Of a DNA stretch of 20,483 nt, positions 8,572-15,740 are shown in pieces. Origin of the DNA: a virus; the IMG/VR virus record IMGVR_UViG_3300030060_005311, positions 1-20,483 of that record. One strand, 5' to 3'. The stretch's first letter is position 1. Each line of letters begins with the position of its first letter. Under the pieces are notes generated by a model. That model was given only the letters and a program-made list of their open reading frames with translations. It did no database searches and was not told the origin of the DNA. The translations under genes and the position numbers were made by a program.

Positions 8572-9487
8572 TTAATATACCTTTAAAAAAACTTGTCCAA
8601 TGTCCACTAATTGTTTTCCAATTATAAAAATGATTAAAAAAGTTTTGTTGAAATTTTAAGTGTGATTGACAACCTTGGTCATTTAATTGATCAGGCATTC
8701 CATCTATTACAGATGCAAATTGTTGTGCTAAATCTTTAAAATCTGTGCTCATAGGCACATACACAGGAAATTCAGTACAAGTTTCATATAATGCTCCGTT
8801 GTCCGTTGTTGCTACATATAGACCACATGCTAGGGCTTCAAGGATAGATATACAAAAAGTTTCTTCCCATATGTTTGGATAAATAAAAGCATCATAAGTA
8901 TGTAAGTTTTCTAATATGTAATCATTAGATTTATATCCTATGTAATTTACATTAGGTAATTGTTTTGCTTGATCGTACAAAGGTTTATAATTTTTATCAT
9001 TATCTTTTTCGAAATCACTACCATAAACTTTAGTGCTACTGTAAACATCCAAAGTAATATTTGGGTTCTTAATCAACTGCATAGCACCTAATAGAACAGA
9101 TAAACCTCTCCAAGGTGTTGGATGATATATTAATTTAAATTTATCTTTTTTCACATCGACAGGTCTTTTCTTAATTTCAGGTATACCATTTTTTATAACA
9201 GTGCATCTATGGTGTGGTATTGAAAATTTTTTTCTAAATTGTTCATAGTTCCAATGACTATTAAAAACAAAAAAATCATACTGCTGTATTTTTTCTTTAT
9301 CCTTAAAAAAATCTTGGAAGTGTGGCTGATCCGGTGCCATCTTCTGCCAAAGTATATTAATTTTATTAGCAGCTATAGGCACTCTACCAGGCACTGATAA
9401 ACATATTTGAAAGTTATCAAGTAGATCTTTCGCAACATATTTTTTTAAAAACTCATATTGTAACTCTGTTCCACCTAATGGTTCCAT
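8546..9487 (-). CDS. GT4-type (GT-B fold) glycosyltransferase
   Basis: The 313-residue protein has the marks of the GT4 retaining glycosyltransferases. GGTE at residues 5-8 corresponds to the N-terminal glycine loop that contacts the donor. KLIYHPTPWRGLSVLLGA (118-135) matches the conserved segment opening the C-terminal Rossmann domain. The donor-binding E-x7-E motif lies in EETFCISILEALACG (208-222), with E209 and E217. It is somewhat short for the family because the N-terminal domain is compact and starts right at the glycine loop. No membrane segment is seen. It lies between a cupin-type oxygenase gene (9-base gap) and a 2OG oxygenase gene (26-base overlap). The sugar and acceptor are unknown. 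Confidence 0.88.
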   Translation of the reverse strand: MEPLGGTELQYEFLKKYVAKDLLDNFQICLSVPGRVPIAANKINILWQKMAPDQPHFQDFFKDKEKIQQYDFFVFNSHWNYEQFRKKFSIPHHRCTVIKNGIPEIKKRPVDVKKDKFKLIYHPTPWRGLSVLLGAMQLIKNPNITLDVYSSTKVYGSDFEKDNDKNYKPLYDQAKQLPNVNYIGYKSNDYILENLHTYDAFIYPNIWEETFCISILEALACGLYVATTDNGALYETCTEFPVYVPMSTDFKDLAQQFASVIDGMPDQLNDQGCQSHLKFQQNFFNHFYNWKTISGHWTSFFKGILNARLQNNR

Positions 9488-9496
9488 AATTATCCT

Positions 9497-10024
9497 TTAC
9501 TTAAATACACCCCATGAACATACTATTCTTTTTTTTATAGATGATGCAGTATGAGCTATACCACAAGGTATATAAATTGCATCTGTTTCATCTATTTCAT
9601 AAACTTTATTGTGTTCAGGCACATCATAATATGTTTTTCCTAATAAACTTACTATAAAAACACTTTCTTCATCTTTGTGAATAACTCCATTGTTACCTCT
9701 TACAGAGAAAAAAATATCGGCATTAAATTTTTTGTCTTCAATATCTTTATTAAAAACTTTAGATAATTGTTGATGAGTGCTAAACAGTTTCGTATGATTT
9801 TGCATGTCATACAATTGAAAGGTGTAATCAAAAATATCATCCAAATTTACTGACATCAAAGGTGGTATCTTTATAGTGTTCTTATGATATTTAAAAGCTA
9901 ATGCTCCCCAAATATCCTCAAATGTAAATTTATCTTGTGGTTCATATATGTTTTTAAAAACTTTAACTTTATCAAAAGAAAAGTCCTTTAACATTTCTAT
10001 TTTTAACAAGTTGTTACTGATCAT
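9497..10024 (-). CDS. JmjC/cupin-type Fe(II) oxygenase-like protein
   Basis: The 175-residue protein lacks the compact prolyl-hydroxylase layout but has a JmjC/Cupin_4-like core: GVIHKDEESVFIVSLLGKTY (113-132) with the HxD pair H116/D118, then YEIDETDAIYIPCGIAHTA (142-160) with the distal histidine H158, then a closing strand IVCSWGVF (167-174). The pattern H-x-D, a strand ending in a Gly-Lys, a Pro turn and a His-Thr/Glu is that of JmjC-type ribosomal oxygenases and related cupins. The roughly 110-residue N-terminal part is not recognisable to me. It overlaps the preceding oxygenase gene by 11 bases. It probably binds iron and 2OG, but catalytic activity and substrate are inference. Confidence 0.75.
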   Translation of the reverse strand: MISNNLLKIEMLKDFSFDKVKVFKNIYEPQDKFTFEDIWGALAFKYHKNTIKIPPLMSVNLDDIFDYTFQLYDMQNHTKLFSTHQQLSKVFNKDIEDKKFNADIFFSVRGNNGVIHKDEESVFIVSLLGKTYYDVPEHNKVYEIDETDAIYIPCGIAHTASSIKKRIVCSWGVFK

Positions 10025-10604
10025 AATAGAGATTTGCTGCTACTGTTACCCTTTCACCATCGCATTGAAAAGGATTAACCCAGTGACCTAACCAGTGTGG
10101 AAATACAAAGTAATCTCCTACCTCCGGTTCAAATGTTTTACAAGTTTGATTGTGCGGATTGTTTTCACCATAACCAAACATTAAACAACCTGGTCCATTA
10201 TATTGAGATGCAGTATTTTTATAATACGCCTCTATTTCTTCTTTCAATCCTGCAGGTTTTTCTAAAATCATTACTGAAGAAAAATTACAACCTACATGTA
10301 TGTGAGGAGGATTATGTTCACCTTTCTTCATGTAGTTTACCCAAACGGAGCTAGTGTTTAAATTAGGAATATGATTTCCATAAAATTGATAATACCCATG
10401 CCTAAAAAATTCATAATATTTTTGCATGATATTATTAAAACCTTTTAAATCTAATCTAAACTCATCTTTAAAATGTCCAACTAAATCTTTTGCAGCATTG
10501 TTCTCAGGTTGTCTATTGCAGAGTTGTTTTACTTTTTCTAAATCATCAACCTCCATTTTCACCTTAAACAAAATAGGACCGAAATAATAATTATTTGCAA
10601 TCAT
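10014..10604 (-). CDS. Putative 2OG-Fe(II) oxygenase (TIGR02466/PF13759-like)
   Basis: The 196-residue protein follows the layout of the 'putative 2OG-Fe(II) oxygenase' family with an HxH rather than HxD motif. SSVWVNYMKKGEHNPPHIHV (85-104) carries H101-I102-H103, VMILEKP (111-117) is the following strand, DYFVFPHWLGHWVNP (164-178) carries the distal H174, and ERVTVAANLYY (184-194) carries R185, the residue expected to hold the 2OG carboxylate. The His-x-His pair is, to my knowledge, normal for this family. A roughly 55-residue insert between the strand and the distal histidine is longer than in its neighbours. Its start overlaps the stop of the 58-residue gene upstream (ATGA). Confidence 0.87.
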   Translation of the reverse strand: MIANNYYFGPILFKVKMEVDDLEKVKQLCNRQPENNAAKDLVGHFKDEFRLDLKGFNNIMQKYYEFFRHGYYQFYGNHIPNLNTSSVWVNYMKKGEHNPPHIHVGCNFSSVMILEKPAGLKEEIEAYYKNTASQYNGPGCLMFGYGENNPHNQTCKTFEPEVGDYFVFPHWLGHWVNPFQCDGERVTVAANLYYDQ

Positions 10605-10777
10605 GGTTTTGTTTTAGTAAAAATAGGTAAGTCAGGAACTTGTACTTCAATATCTGTAGCCAGGTCATCTTTAGAATGTTCTTTTAAAAACGCCTCTTCT
10701 GTTTCGTATCTCTCGCCTGTTTTAATACTTCTGTAGATAGTTTTGGTCTTACATTTAATTTTTTGCATTGTAGCCAT
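10601..10777 (-). CDS. Small unknown protein (58 residues)
   Basis: A minus-strand frame of 58 codons plus stop starts at the ATG at 10777 and ends at 10601, with its TGA overlapping the ATG of the following oxygenase gene (ATGA). It reads MATMQKIKCKTKTIYRSIKT at the N-terminus, then a short acidic/basic mixed segment (GERYETEEAFLKEHSKDD) and a Pro-rich tail. The stop/start overlap, tight spacing and coding-like composition support a real gene. I do not recognise a domain. It could be a small regulator, an accessory factor or a virion component. Confidence 0.7.
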   Translation of the reverse strand: MATMQKIKCKTKTIYRSIKTGERYETEEAFLKEHSKDDLATDIEVQVPDLPIFTKTKP

Positions 10778-10796
10778 TAAGTTTTAATACATTAAA

Positions 10797-10931
10797 TTAA
10801 CGACCTTGTCCACGATTTCGTTTACGACTCGGAATGCGTTTACTATAACTTTTTGCATGTCTTCCAGGACGTTTTTTAGGTGTCCGTTTAACATAATTAC
10901 TAGGTCCAAATACTGATTTCTTTTTAGCCAT
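10797..10931 (-). CDS. Tiny, extremely basic protein (44 residues)
   Basis: The 44-codon frame runs from the ATG at 10931 to a TAA at 10797-10799. The product begins MAKKKSVFGPSNYVKRTPKK and continues with PGRHAKSYSKRIPSRKRNRG. By my count 17 of 44 residues are Lys or Arg and none is Asp or Glu. This suggests a nucleic-acid-binding peptide, such as a DNA-condensing or RNA-binding factor. Its start overlaps the end of the prolyl-hydroxylase-like gene by 8 bases. I associate short basic proteins with an FGPSNYVKRTPKKRPGRH-like core with marine phages, but no function is known to me. Confidence 0.78.
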   Translation of the reverse strand: MAKKKSVFGPSNYVKRTPKKRPGRHAKSYSKRIPSRKRNRGQGR

Positions 10932-11361
10932 TTTTATACCAAGCTAAGATAACATATCTCTGTCCTGACTTTAAGGTAGTGACCCTATGTTTTAAATCAG
11001 AGGTGAAACAAATTAATTTACCTGCTTTTGGCTGTATCACATAATCTTCTATTTGTGTTCTTCCACCTTCATAATTATCGTTTAGATAAAGTATAGTAGA
11101 ATGATCATAATAAATAGTATCATCATGCCAATCGTGTGATTCGCCTATTCCCCATGAGATTAACTCTAAAGTTTTTAATTTTTTTGTAGGATACAAAGAT
11201 ACATACTTTTGTTTTATACTATCAATCACTGGATCTTTAATTGTTAATAAATCAATTATAAATCTACCTCTAAAAGTTCTTGATACGTTTTGATTACGTG
11301 TAAAAAATTGTATGCAATATTCACAAGTGTCTTTGGATAAAAAACCTGAAACTTGTATCAT
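10924..11361 (-). CDS. 2OG-Fe(II) oxygenase, prolyl-4-hydroxylase-like
   Basis: The 145-residue protein is a compact, complete P4Hc-type oxygenase. The N-terminus (VSGFLSKDTCEYCIQFF) is the usual opening helix. SHDWHDD (75-81) provides the HxD ligands H79 and D81, TILYLNDNYEGGRTQI (89-104) is the characteristic strand plus 'NDNYEGG' turn, GKLICFTSDLKHRV (114-127) carries the distal H125, and R135 in GQRYVILAWY is the 2OG-binding arginine (10 residues after the distal His). All four expected residues are present. By family this is a peptidyl hydroxylase or a small-molecule hydroxylase; the substrate is unknown. It abuts another oxygenase gene upstream with a 4-base overlap. Confidence 0.9.
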   Translation of the reverse strand: MIQVSGFLSKDTCEYCIQFFTRNQNVSRTFRGRFIIDLLTIKDPVIDSIKQKYVSLYPTKKLKTLELISWGIGESHDWHDDTIYYDHSTILYLNDNYEGGRTQIEDYVIQPKAGKLICFTSDLKHRVTTLKSGQRYVILAWYKNG

Positions 11362-11894
11362 CTTGTAAACTCAAAATTTATATTACCAGAAATAGTTTCT
11401 TGATTTGTGGATGGTTTTACTCCGTGTGATAGAAAACTTGGAAAAAGTGCTATAGTATCAGATTTAAATTTGGTATGATAATGAGGGTTAAAAATATCTT
11501 GCATATTAAAGCTTTCGATCAAATCTGAATTAGGTGCAATAAAGTAAGTATTACTTTGTTCTACCTTCTTATAAATAATAAAACTAAAATTAGACTCAGT
11601 GTGTATGTGTGGTTCTTGAAAGCCGTCTTGTATATATTTGTTAGTCCAAACTGCAGTTAATTGTATCTTAAAAAAATTAAACCTTTCAGACAAAAGTTTA
11701 CTTAATATATTTAATAGATAAATGTTAGAGTCCTCAGTTAAAAGATTAGCTTCTTTTATATTAGAATTAAAGCTTGATAAAGTTTTACTTATAAAAGTAG
11801 GTTCTGGTATAAATGGTTTTTGTTTTTTAAATATAATTTTTTTACTATCAATATCCGTATAGAATAAAGGTATCTTAAATATATCTTCAACCAT
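11358..11894 (-). CDS. 2OG-Fe(II) oxygenase-like protein with missing 2OG arginine
   Basis: The 178-residue protein belongs with its two upstream neighbours to the HxH-type putative 2OG-Fe(II) oxygenase group. EPHIHTESNFSFIIYKKV (94-111) holds H96/H98 and IALFPSFLSHGVKP (148-161) holds the distal H157. In related neighbours the closing strand is D/S-RISLSF with an arginine 11 residues after the distal histidine. Here that strand reads ETISGNINF and threonine (T167) stands at the arginine position. The fold and iron site look intact but the 2OG anchor does not. It may use another cosubstrate-binding residue, or be inactive. It overlaps the upstream gene by 8 bases. Confidence 0.8.
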   Translation of the reverse strand: MVEDIFKIPLFYTDIDSKKIIFKKQKPFIPEPTFISKTLSSFNSNIKEANLLTEDSNIYLLNILSKLLSERFNFFKIQLTAVWTNKYIQDGFQEPHIHTESNFSFIIYKKVEQSNTYFIAPNSDLIESFNMQDIFNPHYHTKFKSDTIALFPSFLSHGVKPSTNQETISGNINFEFTR

Positions 11895-12444
11895 TTTGTA
11901 TTTCTATATCAAAAGACAGACTAATTCTATCTTTTTCGTTATTACCCGGTGTTACATAGTGTAGAATGTGAGCTGGAAATAATACTAATAAACCCTCTTT
12001 TGGTGTTATGCTATAGTCATAGGCACTATCGGTATTAGGTTTAAAAAAATCACTCATCACACTATTACTAGATCTTCTAAAAAAAATTAAATTACCTGAG
12101 CCTTCAGGCACGTCTACATAATACACAGCTGAAAAATGCGCCCCTTGATGATCGTGAATTATATTGTGTGAATCTTTTTTATTAGAGTTAATCCAACATT
12201 TAGTAATGTTTATTTTGCAAATCTTTAAACCGAACTCGTTTAATAAATTATTAACAGGGTCCTTGAAAAAATTAAATATTTTATCATCTAATATATTCTT
12301 AGTCTGTATACCTTTTCTGTTACTAGCCGTTAAAACGTTAGCCTCATTAATCGAGTTATATAAAAGAGTGTGTATGTGCTCTTTAATATTGTTTGTTAAA
12401 TTTATCGTAGAAATTGATTCGCTAAATATAATTTTTTTAACCAT
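11887..12444 (-). CDS. Putative 2OG-Fe(II) oxygenase (TIGR02466/PF13759-like), paralogue A
   Basis: The 185-residue protein has IIHDHQGAHFSAVYYVDVPE (95-114) with H97/H99, LLVLFPAHILHYVTPG (152-167) with distal H162, and DRISLSFDI (172-180) with R173 as the 2OG-carboxylate ligand. It is clearly a duplicate of the gene immediately upstream. Both begin with a KKIIFS-[ED]-SI motif (residues 3-11) and share a -G-[IL]-QT-x-x-ILD- segment (residues 45-53), the same strand order and the same length. It follows its paralogue by one base. It is expected to be a soluble hydroxylase of unknown substrate. Confidence 0.87.
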   Translation of the reverse strand: MVKKIIFSESISTINLTNNIKEHIHTLLYNSINEANVLTASNRKGIQTKNILDDKIFNFFKDPVNNLLNEFGLKICKINITKCWINSNKKDSHNIIHDHQGAHFSAVYYVDVPEGSGNLIFFRRSSNSVMSDFFKPNTDSAYDYSITPKEGLLVLFPAHILHYVTPGNNEKDRISLSFDIEIQNG

Positions 12445-12445
12445 A

Positions 12446-13006
12446 TTATTCTACGTTTATGTTAAAAGATAAACTAATTCTAGACTCATCAGAATTGTTA
12501 GGCTTTACTTCATGTTGCAGATGTGCTGGAAAAATCATAAATAAATTATTACTAGGAGTGACTGAATAATAGCAGAATGAATCTGTGGTTGAAAACAAAG
12601 GTGGATATGCCTGCATAGAAACACAAACATCATTTCTAAAAAAACTTATATCACCACTGTTTTCTGGAACAACGCTATAATAATTTCCAACAAATAAAGC
12701 CCTTGGATGAACATGTAAAATATTATAATCACCCTTTTTATTTTCATTAACCCAAGCAGAAGATATCCAAATCTTTTTTGCTTTAACTTGAAAAGCATCA
12801 AGACCTTTTTTTATACTTTCTGTTAAGCAATTAGATAAAGTTTCATCTAATATGTCAGATGTTTGTAAACCACCTTGATTAGATCTTATAGTCAATTGAT
12901 TTTGTTCTTTAGCTTTTTTTAAAATAGTTTGTATGTGTGTATCAAGCACTGCATCTTTGAGGTCTGATGTATATATAGAATCACTAAAAATAATTTTTTT
13001 AGCCAT
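12446..13006 (-). CDS. Putative 2OG-Fe(II) oxygenase (TIGR02466/PF13759-like), paralogue B
   Basis: The 186-residue protein shows ILHVHPRALFVGNYYSVVPE (96-115) with H98/H100, FMIFPAHLQHEVKPN (156-170) with distal H165, and SRISLSFNI (175-183) with R176 eleven residues later, the complete iron and 2OG set of this family. It is the sister of the next gene downstream. The start was taken at ATG 13006, overlapping the end of the beta-rich small gene by 8 bases; an AGGAG sits only one base before it, closer than normal for a ribosome binding site, so coupling to the upstream gene may drive translation. Confidence 0.87.
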   Translation of the reverse strand: MAKKIIFSDSIYTSDLKDAVLDTHIQTILKKAKEQNQLTIRSNQGGLQTSDILDETLSNCLTESIKKGLDAFQVKAKKIWISSAWVNENKKGDYNILHVHPRALFVGNYYSVVPENSGDISFFRNDVCVSMQAYPPLFSTTDSFCYYSVTPSNNLFMIFPAHLQHEVKPNNSDESRISLSFNINVE

Positions 13007-13349
13007 TCTCCTGAGATCTATCTATCTGAGCATAACTTATAGCACCTTGAATTTTATTGCTACCTGAAGCTGCTGTCACTGTTATTGAGTCGCCTGCCTC
13101 AAGATTAATACCTTGTGGTGAGGCGTTCACTTGTGTCTTAGCTGCAACATCGTCTCTAAAAAATTCATACTCCGCACTTGAATCTGAGGAGTCGACTAAA
13201 TTCATATTTACTAAAATTGCTGATGACGCATCGTTATTAGCTACATAAATACTTTTAATTATAATAGTTGCGTTAGTTGGGCATGTAAGAACTGTAGTTT
13301 TTCCCGTGCTCGCTTGTTTATAGCCTTGATTTTTATATTGTATTGTCAT
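12999..13349 (-). CDS. Small beta-rich probable virion protein
   Basis: The 116-residue protein consists of alternating hydrophobic strands (TTVLTCPTNATIIIKSIYVA, ILVNMNLVD, DSITVTAASGSNKIQGAISY) with short Gly/Ser/Asn turns, as in an all-beta jelly-roll or Ig-like sandwich. No signal peptide or catalytic motif is seen. Similar small beta proteins occur next to tail or head genes of marine phages, which fits its place after the P22 gp10-like gene, but I cannot name a specific counterpart. Its ATG overlaps the stop of the 54-residue gene (ATGA). Confidence 0.8.
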   Translation of the reverse strand: MTIQYKNQGYKQASTGKTTVLTCPTNATIIIKSIYVANNDASSAILVNMNLVDSSDSSAEYEFFRDDVAAKTQVNASPQGINLEAGDSITVTAASGSNKIQGAISYAQIDRSQENG

Positions 13350-13510
13350 GATAAAAAATAGTTAAATGCATCAGCCTCATTTTTTATATCATTCTCATAA
13401 GAGAAGTTCAACTGAGATTGTAGAGTACGAAAAGCTTGAAGTATTTGTCTTTGATCTTCCTGAGAGTATTCAGCTTTAGGCTCTGGTATTTGAATTGTAA
13501 TTTTAGCCAT
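13346..13510 (-). CDS. Small unknown protein (54 residues)
   Basis: The frame starts with ATG at 13510, overlapping the TAA of the 726-residue gene by one base (TAATG), and ends in TGA at 13346-13348, overlapping the next ATG. The product starts MAKITIQIPEPKAEYSQEDQ and continues as a predicted helix with Gln, Leu and Asp/Glu and an aromatic C-terminus (AFNYFLS). The coupled junctions at both ends strongly support a real gene. I do not recognise it; a small tail-accessory or assembly protein is a guess from context. Confidence 0.75.
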   Translation of the reverse strand: MAKITIQIPEPKAEYSQEDQRQILQAFRTLQSQLNFSYENDIKNEADAFNYFLS

Positions 13511-15690
13511 TACCTTCTTCCGTCAACTCTTACATCAAATCTAAAAGTGCCATATCTAAAACTTTCATCAATACTATCACACTCAATCTGCACTGCAGCC
13601 AATCTAGCTCTAGCTCGAGTGTCTATTTTTGTTGTGCTGGAGGACACAGTAAAAGGTCCTAGAGGACTCGAAGCTGCTACACTACCTTGTGGAAAAGCAT
13701 TCAAAAAAATTGTAACTTTTGCATTACCACTTATTCTTTTAAAATCTGGCATAAATCTTTTTACGCTCATCAAAAATTCACCATCTCCAGGAACCCCCTG
13801 TCTACCATTTAAATCAAACTCACCTGATTTAATAAAAGCAGGTATCGCAGTTGTAGTTCCGTCTCCATTTAATTGATTTACACCAACCTCATGTGCGTAA
13901 TAAATTGTAGCGCCATTAGATACTCCACTTACCACAGGAAATGTGGGAGTATCACTAGCTTCAAAATCTGTTGCGTAAGGAACTTCAAACACAGTGGATC
14001 CCATCCAAGTAGTCCTATCTAAAGTTCCTGTTGTCCAAACATTTTCAGCATAATTGTAAGTAACAACCCTGTCTATCGCAGTAGATCCTGATGTAGGATA
14101 GAACCAATTGATTTCAGAATATAATTCATTTATTCCACCGAAAACTATTTGACCAGAGTCATAATTAATACCTGGGTTATTTCCTGTTGTGGTAAATACA
14201 AAATCCTCTACAAGACATGGCAATGATTTTACTGTTCCATCATAAACAAAAAATCCGCCTGTTTTACCCATCCAATAGACAGCTCCATTAGCAAAGACAC
14301 CTGCATGTTGTCCTAGAAGACCAGCGTTAGATCCTACCTTTCTAATAGAAAAAGTAAAAGGCGGTCCAACAAATTGCATTTCATATGCGGCTGTATCTGT
14401 TAAAACTAAAATATAATCCTTACCTTTGAAAGCTCCTATAATCTGTGTTCCATCATCCAACTTAAAAGTTCCTGCGGTGTTCGTTGAAGTGGGTGCGTAT
14501 TCACTTTTATTTTCTTGATCAGAAAACCTTATAAACATTTTATCTTGAGAAGAAGGTGTTCCGATTGTCGTCTCTGTGCCTAGATGAAAAAGATGCCTAT
14601 CTCTATCAGATACAATCGTCATAACAGATTTAGTTGGCATTCCTGTTCCAATGACAGCTCTCGTTTGTAAAGCATTAGTCGCAGCGGCATCCCAAGTAAA
14701 TGTCTCACCATTGTGCACAGTAGCTATTAAAAAATTTCCAAAATTATCTAACGACCAGTTAGCAGGATCAATAGTAACTGTGCTTGAAGTTGATGCATCG
14801 CCCCAACCTATATATTCACTAATATCTGTTACTGTTGAGCCGTTTGCATGTTCAGCGGGGGTTGTTGAATTTAATCCTCGAGTTATTCCACTTAGAGTAT
14901 TTGATCCAGTGTTGTTGGTTGTGTACTCCATATCTTCAGATCCTATTCTTATTTTTCCAGATGCAGGAAAGCTAGCAGTGCTTGTTAAGATGACCGAAGA
15001 TGCACCTACTAACATTGGTCCACCATTGTTAACAGTTGTAGTCACCTGAGCAACAGTTCTACCACCCCAAAGATAAGTGCCCCAACCATACCCTGCTGAT
15101 TGATTTAAAGGTCCTACAGTTACATAAGGTCTAACATCTAAAGTTCCATTATTGGTTACACCTGACTTACTCTCATTTGACGGCATGGTAATTGTAAAAG
15201 TTGTTATTGATGGAACAGATTGGATCTCAAAAAGTTTGTCATCAAAATCTGTTGCAGTAAAAACTGTGTTTGCAGAAGTGAAAGATCCTGCGTTTGCAAA
15301 AGTAACAATATCACCCACTTCTAAATTGTGCCCAGCCGTTGTTGTTATGGTAACTGTTGATGATCCGTTGGTCGTTGTTATGTCTGCCCCAGTAGAAAAA
15401 TTATCAGTATCTAAAGGTGTAATGTCATAAAAAGCACCACCAAAATAAATTATTAAAACCTTATCAGTTCCTATGGCAGCGTATTTTTTACCATCTGTAG
15501 AAGCCCACACATGTTGTGCTCTAGCTGCACCTACAAGTTTATCATCTACTAATGCTTGCCACCCTCCAATCTTTTCAGGTTCACCATATCTAAATCTTAT
15601 ATTGTCACCGTCTACGAATCTTCCTTCAGCATCTGAAGGTGTAGATTGTTTATCGAATCCTGGTGCTATATTAACTTTTGCTAGTGGCAT
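13510..15690 (-). CDS. P22 gp10-like tail/packaged-DNA stabilisation protein
   Basis: The 726-residue protein opens with PLAKVNIAPGFDKQSTPSDA (2-21) and RFVDGDNIRFRYGEPEKIGG (24-43), the typical start of P22 gp10-related tail proteins. Middle blocks agree: IRFSDQENKSEYAP (387-400), ILVLTDTAAYEMQFVGPPFTF (427-447) and VYWMGKTGGFFVYDG (471-485). P22 gp10 (about 470 residues) closes the portal channel under the packaged genome as part of the tail. This protein is longer because of two beta-type inserts: one near 105-140 (gly-rich, HNLEVGDIVTFANAG) and one near 229-290 (FPASGKIRIGSEDMEYT, TRGLNSTTPAEHANG). It is not clear whether it also serves as a receptor-facing hub. No Shine-Dalgarno sequence precedes the start; a TATAAT lies 6 bases upstream. 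Confidence 0.88.
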   Translation of the reverse strand: MPLAKVNIAPGFDKQSTPSDAEGRFVDGDNIRFRYGEPEKIGGWQALVDDKLVGAARAQHVWASTDGKKYAAIGTDKVLIIYFGGAFYDITPLDTDNFSTGADITTTNGSSTVTITTTAGHNLEVGDIVTFANAGSFTSANTVFTATDFDDKLFEIQSVPSITTFTITMPSNESKSGVTNNGTLDVRPYVTVGPLNQSAGYGWGTYLWGGRTVAQVTTTVNNGGPMLVGASSVILTSTASFPASGKIRIGSEDMEYTTNNTGSNTLSGITRGLNSTTPAEHANGSTVTDISEYIGWGDASTSSTVTIDPANWSLDNFGNFLIATVHNGETFTWDAAATNALQTRAVIGTGMPTKSVMTIVSDRDRHLFHLGTETTIGTPSSQDKMFIRFSDQENKSEYAPTSTNTAGTFKLDDGTQIIGAFKGKDYILVLTDTAAYEMQFVGPPFTFSIRKVGSNAGLLGQHAGVFANGAVYWMGKTGGFFVYDGTVKSLPCLVEDFVFTTTGNNPGINYDSGQIVFGGINELYSEINWFYPTSGSTAIDRVVTYNYAENVWTTGTLDRTTWMGSTVFEVPYATDFEASDTPTFPVVSGVSNGATIYYAHEVGVNQLNGDGTTTAIPAFIKSGEFDLNGRQGVPGDGEFLMSVKRFMPDFKRISGNAKVTIFLNAFPQGSVAASSPLGPFTVSSSTTKIDTRARARLAAVQIECDSIDESFRYGTFRFDVRVDGRR

Positions 15691-15696
15691 AGCAGT

Positions 15697-15702
15697 ATTA
15701 TA
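15697..15702 (-). promoter_or_regulatory. Possible -10 box just upstream of the gp10-like gene
   Basis: On the minus strand the 50-base gap contains GATGATATAATACTGCT directly before the ATG. TATAAT is a perfect -10 consensus, but it lies only 6 bases from the start codon, which would give a leaderless transcript, and the best -35 at 17 bases spacing (TTCATT) is weak. No Shine-Dalgarno sequence is visible. In AT-rich DNA this could be chance. Confidence 0.25.
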
Positions 15703-15740
15703 TCATCACGTTGTGTAGAAATGAAGTGTTCTGTTCAAAC

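Noticed and set aside
13436-13876. Plus-strand frame of 146 codons across the end of the gp10-like gene
   Set aside because: It crosses a junction of two coupled minus-strand genes and has no domain; it is best explained as an antisense shadow.
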